A stretch of 64,000 nucleotides of DNA from assembly GCA_016718135.1 (NCBI GenBank), contig JADKEF010000017.1, positions 597,906 to 661,905 of the forward strand, written 5' to 3'. Every line of letters begins with the position of its first letter. Positions within the stretch are counted from its first letter, which is position 1. Positions 18,094 to 25,663 of the stretch are shown piece by piece. Source of the stretch: Acidobacteriota bacterium. GTDB lineage: Bacteria > Acidobacteriota > Blastocatellia > Pyrinomonadales > Pyrinomonadaceae. A program made the translations under genes and the position numbers. The notes below the pieces were generated by a model. The model was not told the DNA's origin. It did not search any database and saw only the letters and a list, made by a program, of their open reading frames with translations.

Positions 18094-19921
18094 ATTCTTG
18101 CGGCAATTCGATCGTGAACTTACTTCCCTTCCCCGGTTCGCTGGTCGCACGCACGCGGCCACCGTGGGCTTCGGTTATCTGTTTTACCAGCGACAGTCCA
18201 AGGCCGTTCCCGTGAATTTGGGCGTCGACGACTTCTTTTGAACGATAGAACGGCTCAAATATTTGCTTGAGGTCACTTTTCGAAATGCCGATCCCGCGAT
18301 CTTCGACCGTAATTTTCACCTTACCGTCTCCGTTCGATGCCGAGACTCGCAGCCATGCGTCGCCGTTACAATATTTGATCGAATTCGCGATCAGATTCTG
18401 GATCGCCTGACTCAGTGCGTTTCTGTCGGCAGAAACGATCGGCAGTCCATCGGCGATCGATGTTTCCATTTCAAATCCGCGATCGTCGATCAGCGAACGG
18501 CTTTCCTCGACTGCATCGTTGACTATGTCGGCGATCGGCGTCGGTTTGAAATTGAATTTTCGCTTACCCGAATTCGCACCCGCAAATTCCAGTATCTGCT
18601 CAACCATCGACGAGAGCTTGCGGCCCTCTCCTTTGATCAGGTCGCCGTAGCGTGAGACCTGCACCGTTTCTTTCGCAACCCCGTCAGCCAGATTCTCGCC
18701 TGCGGAATAGATGACCGCGAGCGGCGTACGAAATTCATGCGACACACTCGAAACAAAATCGAGCTGCCGCTGTGCCAATGCACGAGCACGAATCGACGAG
18801 ATAATGATCGCCGCAACCGCCGCCGCGAGCAAAAATAGGATGCCAAATCCTATCGCCAAATTCCGCCGCAACGTCGAAGCAATGTATCCATCGAGCGATC
18901 CCGAGACGTGCTGCACGCCAAGTTGCCACGGCCCGCCGGGGACGTCGCCGGTCGTTGTTGTTGCAGTAAAAACAGACGTTCGCGGCTTAGAACCTTTCAT
19001 CTCGATGGTGACGTTCCCGCCTTTGGTCTCACCCTGATGCTCGAAGCTATGCGTCTCGACCTTCGAATTGACCACGACGCTCTGTCGCTTTTCGCCGATC
19101 TTCTCCATCAGGTCTCTGTTGGCAAAAAAGACAAAATTGTTGGGCGTAACGTCGAGTAATTTTGCAGTCGCGTCCGCTTCGCCCGCATAGATCTCGCGAA
19201 GAACCGCATTGCCCACCTTGTCCGTTACCAGCACGCGAAACTCATTCGTATCGAAGTACTTAGCGACGAGTTCCGGGATCATCTTTCCGGTCATCGTATC
19301 GCGGTCAAGTTCTATCGCGAGATAGCCATACGGTTCCGGCATCCCGAGCGAGGGTTGATTCAAAGGTATGTCCCTTTTCACTACCATCTTCTCGCCCTTG
19401 ACGGGCATGAGATGTATGGGCAAGAAAAGCGTGTCGAGATCATCATGAACAGGTTTGAAGTTATTCGGATCTGCAAGCCTTTCTTTTAGTTGTGCGAGCC
19501 GGGCCGTAATATATTCTGGCGAGGTCAACGGATCGACAGCCGCGAAGCGGCCCTCGCGTTCGTATCGCAGAACCGGAGTATTAGCCTTAGCCTCGAAAAA
19601 GTAGAATTCCTTTATCAGCGAAGGGTACGCTGTGTTCTCATTCCAATATTGAAACCTCTCATTGAAAGCGGACCAATCTTTGTTCTGCCAGCTATCGACG
19701 TCGGTCTGAAAATTGAAGTACGCGTTCTGTATCTCGCGGTTAAAATCACCGGCAAGCCGATCAGCCTGATCCTTCACCCGCACCTTAGCCTTTTCGCCGT
19801 CCGACGCACTGATCTGCGTCATCCAGCGATATTGCAACAGGCCGAGCGCGACGAGAAGCACCGCAAGACCACCGACCATCAGATATGTAAGCCACGAACG
19901 CTTCACATCTGCATTATGCAA
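18092..19921 (-). CDS. membrane sensor histidine kinase
   Basis: A 609-residue HisKA kinase, partner of the regulator at 17332. A membrane helix near residues 10-30 (YLMVGGLAVLLVALGLLQY) and a second near 365-385 (IGFGILFLLAAAVAAIIISS) bracket a large periplasmic sensor region of about 330 residues with no recognised domain. The phospho-acceptor motif is FVSSVSHEFRTPLAVIYSAG; the ATPase domain has NLIANSIKYC (N box), VEDRGIGIS (G1) and GNGLGLSLVKQITEAHGG (G2). The ligand is unknown. Confidence 0.9.
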   Translation of the reverse strand: MHNADVKRSWLTYLMVGGLAVLLVALGLLQYRWMTQISASDGEKAKVRVKDQADRLAGDFNREIQNAYFNFQTDVDSWQNKDWSAFNERFQYWNENTAYPSLIKEFYFFEAKANTPVLRYEREGRFAAVDPLTSPEYITARLAQLKERLADPNNFKPVHDDLDTLFLPIHLMPVKGEKMVVKRDIPLNQPSLGMPEPYGYLAIELDRDTMTGKMIPELVAKYFDTNEFRVLVTDKVGNAVLREIYAGEADATAKLLDVTPNNFVFFANRDLMEKIGEKRQSVVVNSKVETHSFEHQGETKGGNVTIEMKGSKPRTSVFTATTTTGDVPGGPWQLGVQHVSGSLDGYIASTLRRNLAIGFGILFLLAAAVAAIIISSIRARALAQRQLDFVSSVSHEFRTPLAVIYSAGENLADGVAKETVQVSRYGDLIKGEGRKLSSMVEQILEFAGANSGKRKFNFKPTPIADIVNDAVEESRSLIDDRGFEMETSIADGLPIVSADRNALSQAIQNLIANSIKYCNGDAWLRVSASNGDGKVKITVEDRGIGISKSDLKQIFEPFYRSKEVVDAQIHGNGLGLSLVKQITEAHGGRVRATSEPGKGSKFTIELPQE

Positions 19922-20127
19922 CTAACAACCAACCGCAAACAATGGACTTTCGCCACATTTTACATTCTTAACAATTTCTTTGCGTCGTCTTAATCACCTG
20001 AGATCGAACTGCGTGCAGAATCCATAATGCAAGAGAGTTTACGCATAGCGGTGAGAGAGAATTGCGGCTTACACGCGTGCTTGTTAATTACAAGGCAATA
20101 ATGATAGAAACAACGGAGGTAAATGTT

Positions 20128-21405
20128 ATGAAACGATTTATTTTTTCTGTATTGGCCGTCTCGGTCTTTTTCCTCGGCCTCGGAGCGTTGGTCGAAAAGA
20201 CCGGTGCAAAGTTCAAATCTGACGAAAAGGCTCTCGATCTCGTTCGCAAGGCCCGCGTGGCTATCGGTGGTGACGCTGCGATCAATGCCGTCCAGAGCAT
20301 GACGATCGTCGGCCGCTCGACGCATAAGATCAAGATCAACGGCGTCGAATCGACCCAGGAAGGCGAGACCGAGATCGCTATGCAACTGCCGGACAAGATG
20401 TCGAAAATGGTCAAGATCGGCAAAGACGATGGAACGGGCGCCGGTCACAAGATGATGAACCAGACACTCGACGTGGTCGTCGTCGGTGATGCCAAGGACA
20501 AAATGAAGGTCACGCTCAATGGCGAGGCCAGTGCCAACGGTGCGACCATCTCGAAAAAGATAATGGTCAAGAAAGACGACGGCAGTGTACTCGAGTTGAC
20601 CGGAGCCGAAGCCGACAAATGGATCGCCGAGCATCCCGGCGTTCCAGGCGAGAAAAAGATCGTTGTCGAACGAGTCGGCGGTTCGGGCGGCGGCACAGCA
20701 ACTTTCACGTCAAAAGACGGTAAGACCTTTACCGTAGAAGGAAAAGATAGCGTTTTTGTACCAAGCGGCGAGGATGAAAAGATAATTATCCGCAAGGCCG
20801 AGGGTAACGGCGGGACTGCGACCTTTACTTCGAAAGACGGTAAGACTTTTAACGTCGAAGGCCACAAGATCGCCATGGCCGGCCACGGCGATATGACGGC
20901 ACATCACAACGCCATGAAGGGCAATGAGCTTCTTCGCACGACGCTCAGCCTGTTGCTCACAGCTCCGCAGGGGCTTGACGTCGAATATACCTATGGTGGT
21001 CTCGGCGACATAAATGGCCGCAACTGCAACATCGTCGTCGCATCTTTCGGCGGACAATCGTTCAAGCTGTTCCTCGACAGCTCGTCCAATTTACCGGTCG
21101 CTATGGCCTTCAAGGGAATGGCGATGCCCAAGGTAATGACATTTGACAAGTCAGCCCCGGCTCCGAAGGACGGCGAAAAGAACGTGATGGTTTTCACCAC
21201 GAAGGTTGACGCTAGTGAATTGAACGATCAGCTCGTCAAATTCTCCGACTACCGCTCAGTCAACGGAGTTCAGCTTCCATTCAAATGGACGCAGGACAAC
21301 GAGATCTTCGACGTGACCAACTATGAGATCAATCCTGCCAACATCGGGGAGAAATTTCACAACCAGACAGTGATGGTCAGAACCACAAAACCCGACAGCA
21401 AGTAA
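20128..21405 (+). CDS. secreted protein with internal duplication, unknown function
   Basis: A 425-residue exported protein. ATG 20128 has GGAGG eight bases upstream (20115-20119) and is followed by a signal peptide (FIFSVLAVSVFFLGLGALVE). The start of the mature part (LVRKARVAIGGDAAINAVQSM) resembles the opening of many Acidobacteriota outer-membrane lipoprotein-sorting-like proteins, but the family is not certain. A segment is repeated about 40 residues apart: GGTATFTSKDGKTFTVEG and GGTATFTSKDGKTFNVEG. The C-terminal part (SDYRSVNGVQLPFKW) is of the kind seen in LolA-like folds. A terminator follows. Confidence 0.65.
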   Translation: MKRFIFSVLAVSVFFLGLGALVEKTGAKFKSDEKALDLVRKARVAIGGDAAINAVQSMTIVGRSTHKIKINGVESTQEGETEIAMQLPDKMSKMVKIGKDDGTGAGHKMMNQTLDVVVVGDAKDKMKVTLNGEASANGATISKKIMVKKDDGSVLELTGAEADKWIAEHPGVPGEKKIVVERVGGSGGGTATFTSKDGKTFTVEGKDSVFVPSGEDEKIIIRKAEGNGGTATFTSKDGKTFNVEGHKIAMAGHGDMTAHHNAMKGNELLRTTLSLLLTAPQGLDVEYTYGGLGDINGRNCNIVVASFGGQSFKLFLDSSSNLPVAMAFKGMAMPKVMTFDKSAPAPKDGEKNVMVFTTKVDASELNDQLVKFSDYRSVNGVQLPFKWTQDNEIFDVTNYEINPANIGEKFHNQTVMVRTTKPDSK

Positions 21406-21439
21406 GGTCTCTGCCCGCGAAATACGCGAAAAGAGCGAA

Positions 21440-21480
21440 AAGGCAGGACGAGATCGATTCGTTCCTGCCTTCTTCCTTTT
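21440..21480. terminator. terminator between convergent genes
   Basis: AAGGCAGGA at 21440 pairs with TCCTGCCTT at 21463, followed on the plus strand by CTTCCTTTTTT; on the minus strand the stem is followed by TTTTCGCTCTTTT. It probably serves both the gene ending at 21405 and ypdA ending at 21481. Confidence 0.75.
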
Positions 21481-22488
21481 TTAGCGTTCTTTCACGTGTT
21501 TCGCGGGCAAATTTCTTATCACCGCTTGACCCGCGTCGATCGCACCTTTGATATGCCTCTGATTTGTAAAATGTCCCGCGACATAGACGCCCGGAACGTT
21601 TGTCTCGAAAGTCTCAGGATCATAAACCGGAACTTCGCCAGCCTTTCCGTTCTCAGTTTCGACGCCCAAACCCTTCATCATCGATAGATCCGCATCCGAG
21701 CCGATCAGCACAAATACAACATCATTCGCCAGCACTACGCGGTCGCCTTTTTCGCTCTCTAGCTCGACCTCGCCTTCGCGTATCTCGATCACTTTTCCTA
21801 AGAAAAATAGATTGAGGCAATGCTCATTCAACTCAGCTTCGAGCGGCTGCTTGACCCAGTATTTGATACAGCCTTGCTTCGGATCGGTACTCTCCCAATT
21901 CTCCCGAAATATCGCCAGCGTCGTCTCCGCACCTTCCTGAGCCAGAAACAAGGCCGCCTCGCCCGCCGAATTCCCACCACCAACGATCAACGCCTTCTTC
22001 TTGACCCACGGATAAGTCTCGCGAAAATGATCGTAAACATGAGGCAGATCTTCGCCGGGAACGTTTAGCTTGCGAGGATAGTCCATTGCTCCAATGGCGA
22101 ATAGAATGTTGGCAGCCTCAAACTCCTCCGTCTCCGTGTACACCTTAAAACCCTCTTCTTTGCGACTTTGCATCTTTGCGGGAATCTTTTTCTCTACCCG
22201 TAAGACAGCAGTTTCCGTCAGCACATTCAACTCATTATCCAAAACAAACCGAACATAATACGAAAGCAATTCCTCCCGCGTCGGCTTCTCCCTCGCAGGT
22301 TTAAGATCGCCGTCATTAAATTCCAGCTCATTCGTCGTCGAAAAGACCGTCAACCCGACCGGGTAATTGTAGATCGTATTCCCGATCAGCCCTTTCTCGA
22401 TGACAAGACAGTCGAGCCCGGCCTGCTTAGCATGATATGCCGCCGAGATCCCCGCCGGCCCGGCTCCGATGATTATTAGGTCGTACAT
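21481..22488 (-). CDS. ypdA: YpdA-type flavoprotein, putative bacillithiol disulfide reductase
   Basis: A 335-residue FAD/NADPH oxidoreductase. FAD site IIIGAGPAGISAAYHAKQAG at the N-terminus, NADPH site ALIVGGGNSAGEAALFLAQEG in the middle, and YVAGHFTNQRHIKGAIDAGQ near the C-terminus. Unlike thioredoxin reductase it has no CxxC redox pair. The GNTIYNYPVGLTVFSTTNELE stretch is characteristic of YpdA, which in Firmicutes reduces oxidised bacillithiol. This suggests the host may use bacillithiol, but no biosynthesis gene is in the window. It stands alone after a 15-base-stem hairpin. Confidence 0.8.
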   Translation of the reverse strand: MYDLIIIGAGPAGISAAYHAKQAGLDCLVIEKGLIGNTIYNYPVGLTVFSTTNELEFNDGDLKPAREKPTREELLSYYVRFVLDNELNVLTETAVLRVEKKIPAKMQSRKEEGFKVYTETEEFEAANILFAIGAMDYPRKLNVPGEDLPHVYDHFRETYPWVKKKALIVGGGNSAGEAALFLAQEGAETTLAIFRENWESTDPKQGCIKYWVKQPLEAELNEHCLNLFFLGKVIEIREGEVELESEKGDRVVLANDVVFVLIGSDADLSMMKGLGVETENGKAGEVPVYDPETFETNVPGVYVAGHFTNQRHIKGAIDAGQAVIRNLPAKHVKER

Positions 22489-22518
22489 TTCTTCTTAACT
22501 ATCCATTTACAACTAACC

Positions 22519-22563
22519 ACTATCCACTGAAGATGCCTGATTTCCCTCTCTTCAGTGGATAGT
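22519..22563. repeat. intergenic hairpin with 15-base stem
   Basis: ACTATCCACTGAAGA at 22519 and its exact complement at 22549, 15-base loop. The left flank has loose heptamers (ACTATCC, ACTAACC). It lies between the coiled-coil gene and ypdA. Confidence 0.65.
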
Positions 22564-22579
22564 GAATGGTGACAAGTGG

Positions 22580-22864
22580 CTAGTTGCCATTTTCGAGCTT
22601 TTTCAATTCCTCGGTCAGCTTCTCGATCTGCAGATGTGTGTTCTCGAGTTCCCGTTTCGATTCGAGATACTTCTGCCATTCGCCGGTGTTGGTCAGGGCT
22701 TTCAGCGTATCTTCGTCGAGGGCGTGGGCCATTAGGACGAGTAGGTCGCCGAGAGCTTCGTGGCCGTCGAGGAGCGACTGGATGATGGTGTACGCGAGTT
22801 TGGCGTTAGGTAGATCGAGGTCGAGTTCTTCCATAGTAAGTTCCGCACTATTCATTCTAGCCAA
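22580..22864 (-). CDS. small coiled-coil protein of unknown function
   Basis: A 94-residue acidic protein, mostly helical. Residues 59-94 (GEWQKYLESKRELENTHLQI and following Glu/Lys-rich heptads) form a likely coiled coil. No export signal and no known family recognised. The start codon overlaps the end of the ygfZ gene by 8 bases, so it is translationally coupled to it; whether it acts with YgfZ is unknown. Confidence 0.6.
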   Translation of the reverse strand: MARMNSAELTMEELDLDLPNAKLAYTIIQSLLDGHEALGDLLVLMAHALDEDTLKALTNTGEWQKYLESKRELENTHLQIEKLTEELKKLENGN

Positions 22865-23756
22865 TGAATGGCAGGTCGGTCACTGTTACTGACCCGTCGC
22901 CCACCTTGAGTTCGGTACCCGCGGCGAGATAGTCGTAGCGGACGAAGGCGAGAGCGATAATTCTTTCAAGTTTGGGCGAATAAGCAACTGACGTGATCCG
23001 TCCGGCGTTCTTTCCGTCTTCGGTTGTTAGCTCGGCGTCGGGTAAAAACCCAGTCGCTATCGCTCCCGGTTCTGACGTGAGGCCCGTTAGCCGCTTTGCT
23101 ACGTGGCCGCGGAAGTGAATTCTCGCGATGATCTCCTGGCCGATGTAGCAGCCTTTGTTGTACGAGATCAGTCCATCGAGGCCGAGTTCGGGGACGATGG
23201 TGGTCTCGTCCATGTCTATGCCGTAGAGCGGGATGCCGTTTTCGATTCGGAGGGTTTCGTAGAGGTCGTCGGAAATTTCGACGGCTCCGTTTGTCTTCAG
23301 CGTTTGGATAAACTGCTCGGCTTCGGCAATCGGGGCAAATATTCCCCACGGCGATCTGCCGGCGAAGGTTAAACCACCCGCTACCGCAGGTGGTTCTGAC
23401 TGGAACATCTCGAAATATCGATACTGATCCGACATATCTTCGACAAAAAAGTCTCCGGCAAAGGTAAATCTGAACAGATTCTGAAAGACCTTCTCCCGAG
23501 TCGCTTCTTCTGTCTCAAACAGAAACTTTTCGCCCTGCCTTAGTACACGTACGACAGCAAGCAGACGCCCTTGGGCATTCGGAAACGCCGCGAGCATTTC
23601 GGCTCCGTCCTCGAGGGTTTTCATGTCGTTCGAGATAAGGCCATCGAGGAATTGGACGGCCTCTTTGCCCCAAACGGCGATCAGGCCGCGTTTTTGCTCA
23701 TAAAACCCGCCGCTCCCGCCTCGAATGGCATTATATTTGTCGATTGAGTTAGTCAT
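22857..23756 (-). CDS. ygfZ: YgfZ/GcvT-fold folate-binding protein
   Basis: A 299-residue protein of the YgfZ family, a folate-dependent helper in iron-sulfur cluster repair. The signature K-G-C-Y-x-G-Q-E is present in SYNKGCYIGQEIIARIHFRG (about residues 191-210), with VWGKEAVQFLDGLISNDMKT at the N-terminus. Residues about 119-130 (QSEPPAVAGGLT) are encoded by a REP-like palindrome (23374-23401) and look like a translated insertion in a loop. It overlaps the following small gene. The nearby mrp gene on the other strand and the IscA-type gene at 32488 also belong to iron-sulfur metabolism. Confidence 0.85.
   Translation of the reverse strand: MTNSIDKYNAIRGGSGGFYEQKRGLIAVWGKEAVQFLDGLISNDMKTLEDGAEMLAAFPNAQGRLLAVVRVLRQGEKFLFETEEATREKVFQNLFRFTFAGDFFVEDMSDQYRYFEMFQSEPPAVAGGLTFAGRSPWGIFAPIAEAEQFIQTLKTNGAVEISDDLYETLRIENGIPLYGIDMDETTIVPELGLDGLISYNKGCYIGQEIIARIHFRGHVAKRLTGLTSEPGAIATGFLPDAELTTEDGKNAGRITSVAYSPKLERIIALAFVRYDYLAAGTELKVGDGSVTVTDLPFIG
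23374..23401. repeat. REP-like palindrome A, copy 2, translated in ygfZ
   Basis: CCACC/GGTGG arms and tail GGTTCTGACT; 24 of 28 identical with 1906-1933. Here the element is in frame and encodes SEPPAVAGG. Confidence 0.7.
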
Positions 23757-23762
23757 TAATGA

Positions 23763-23796
23763 TCTTGTCCCATTTTCGCCTACCTCAGCGCGCGCA
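23763..23796 (-). repeat. dispersed repeat B, copy 2
   Basis: The reverse complement of 11844-11877 with two central mismatches (GG versus CC). It lies 6 bases upstream of the ygfZ start codon, in the region between divergent ygfZ and mrp, so it may sit in the ygfZ promoter. Confidence 0.75.
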
Positions 23797-23957
23797 GATT
23801 AGCTGGCTAAGTGTTTTCGTGCCCAAATGACGGGAGTAAGCGTAGCACATTTGCAACATTTTTGCATCACTGATAGCAATGTTAACTCAGATGCGAGTAA
23901 TTCCATCGATTTGCTACAATCTGTTTTTACTTTATTACTTCGAAACGCAATTACACA

Positions 23958-25043
23958 ATGAGTCAAATAACCGAAGCAGTTGTATTGGAAGCGCTAAAAG
24001 CGATCATCGACCCCGATCTGCGTAAAGACATCGTCACGCTCGGGTTCATTCATAATCTTGAGGTCGCGGGCGGGGACGTGCGGTTTACGATCATGCTCAC
24101 GACGCCGGCTTGTCCGGTCAAGGAAGAGATGGAAACCCAGGCGAACGAGATCGTGCGTGCTCTCGAAGGCGTGACGAGCGTCAAGGTCACGATGGATGCC
24201 GAGGTGCCGCAGGGACGCGGGATCAAGAACAATATCGCCATTCCGGGCGTCAAAAACATTATCGCGGTATCCAGCGGCAAAGGCGGCGTCGGCAAATCGA
24301 CGGTTGCGGTCAATCTCGCCGTTTCGCTCGCAAAGGACGGAGCAAAGGTCGGCATCATGGACGCCGATGTTTACGGGCCAAATGTGCCGATGATGCTGGG
24401 AACAGGTTACGATCAGCCCGAGGTTTTCGAAGGCAAATTGGTGCCGATCGAGGCTCACGGCGTCAAGATGATATCGATGGCCGTCCTCGTGCCGCCCGAT
24501 AAACCGATGATCCTTCGCGGCCCGATGCTGCACGGCGTTGTGCGGCAGTTCCTCTCGGACGTAGATTGGGGCGAGCTCGATTACCTCATCGTCGATATGC
24601 CGCCGGGAACGGGCGACGTGCAGCTTTCGCTCGCGCAGCTCGTGCCCGTGCAAGGTGCGGTTCTAGTGACGACACCTCAAGAGGTTTCGCTCTCCGACGT
24701 GCGGCGAGCTGTGAAAATGTTCGAACAGGTCAACGTCCCCGTACTCGGCGTGATCGAGAATATGTCCTATTTCATTGCCCCCGACACCGGAAACCGCTAC
24801 GAGATCTTCGGCACCGGCGGCGGCCAGAGCCTGTGCGACGAATACGGCCTCAATTTCCTCGGTCAGATCCCGCTCGGCATGGAAGTCCGCGAAGGCGGCG
24901 ACAAAGGCATCCCAGTCGTAGTCGCTTTCCCCGATTCGCCGCAATCTAAGGCCATCGACCACGTAGCCGAAGAAGTCGCCCGCCAGATCTCCATCGAAGC
25001 GATGAAGCCGGAGTTGACGATCTTGACGCGAAGCACGAGTTAA
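23958..25043 (+). CDS. mrp: Mrp/NBP35-type iron-sulfur carrier ATPase
   Basis: A 361-residue Mrp (ApbC) protein that carries iron-sulfur clusters to target enzymes. An N-terminal MIP18/DUF59 domain (residues 1-80, IDPDLRKDIVTLGFIHNLEV) is fused to the P-loop ATPase: deviant Walker A SSGKGGVGKSTVAVNLA, then DADVYGPNVPMMLG and VDMPPGTGDVQLSLAQL. The usual CPxCG cluster ligands after ENMSYF are replaced: ENMSYFIAPDTGNRYEIFG has no Cys at all, so cluster binding may differ from E. coli Mrp. It diverges from ygfZ and is followed after 13 bases by a membrane protein. Confidence 0.88.
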   Translation: MSQITEAVVLEALKAIIDPDLRKDIVTLGFIHNLEVAGGDVRFTIMLTTPACPVKEEMETQANEIVRALEGVTSVKVTMDAEVPQGRGIKNNIAIPGVKNIIAVSSGKGGVGKSTVAVNLAVSLAKDGAKVGIMDADVYGPNVPMMLGTGYDQPEVFEGKLVPIEAHGVKMISMAVLVPPDKPMILRGPMLHGVVRQFLSDVDWGELDYLIVDMPPGTGDVQLSLAQLVPVQGAVLVTTPQEVSLSDVRRAVKMFEQVNVPVLGVIENMSYFIAPDTGNRYEIFGTGGGQSLCDEYGLNFLGQIPLGMEVREGGDKGIPVVVAFPDSPQSKAIDHVAEEVARQISIEAMKPELTILTRSTS

Positions 25044-25056
25044 CGGGACAAATAGT

Positions 25057-25602
25057 GTGATCAAGGACTACTTAGGAAAAAAGGCATCTGAGGCCATCGA
25101 GTCTTCTAAACTTGGTGACACCAAAGCTGGCCAAACGGCGGCTTCGTATCTCGATACAGAAAAACGCGAGGCGAAGACTTACGACAACTTTGCGATCGTC
25201 ACCGACGAAATGCAGCATTCGTATTATCGTCGGAGAATAATCGTAATTGCTCTGGCGGTCAATCTGTTGTCATGGCTCGCCGTTCTATTCCTTAACGGCC
25301 TCGTTTCAAACTTAGTCCTCGCCGCAGGATTGATTTTCTCAAAAGGTGGATTACTTCTGATATTACCTGCTTTTTCAGCAACTATGATGGGCATCTACGC
25401 CCTGTTCCGAGTTCTCTTTCCTACATTGGAGTCAAACGACGAGGATGATGCATCAGTGATGCAAAGCTATGGTCGACAGGAAGACTCACTCAAAGTTTGG
25501 CGGATCTGGGTCGTTTCGTGCGGGACAGCAGCAGTAAATGCGATTTTGCTCGTGATTGCATATTTGTACATCAGCGGCGACTGGCAGCAATACGCAAAGT
25601 AG
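25057..25602 (+). CDS. membrane protein of unknown function
   Basis: A 181-residue protein beginning with GTG at 25057, 13 bases after mrp. About 70 soluble residues are followed by three membrane helices: IIVIALAVNLLSWLAVLFL (about 65-84), LVLAAGLIFSKGGLLLILPA with the following stretch (about 88-122), and VVSCGTAAVNAILLVIAYLY near the C-terminus. No family recognised. Spacing suggests co-transcription with mrp. Confidence 0.65.
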   Translation: MIKDYLGKKASEAIESSKLGDTKAGQTAASYLDTEKREAKTYDNFAIVTDEMQHSYYRRRIIVIALAVNLLSWLAVLFLNGLVSNLVLAAGLIFSKGGLLLILPAFSATMMGIYALFRVLFPTLESNDEDDASVMQSYGRQEDSLKVWRIWVVSCGTAAVNAILLVIAYLYISGDWQQYAK

Positions 25603-25663
25603 GTGTCCGCCGCCATTCGTGGTATTTTCTACAGATCATTTCATCGAGGAGTTTCAGAAGATT

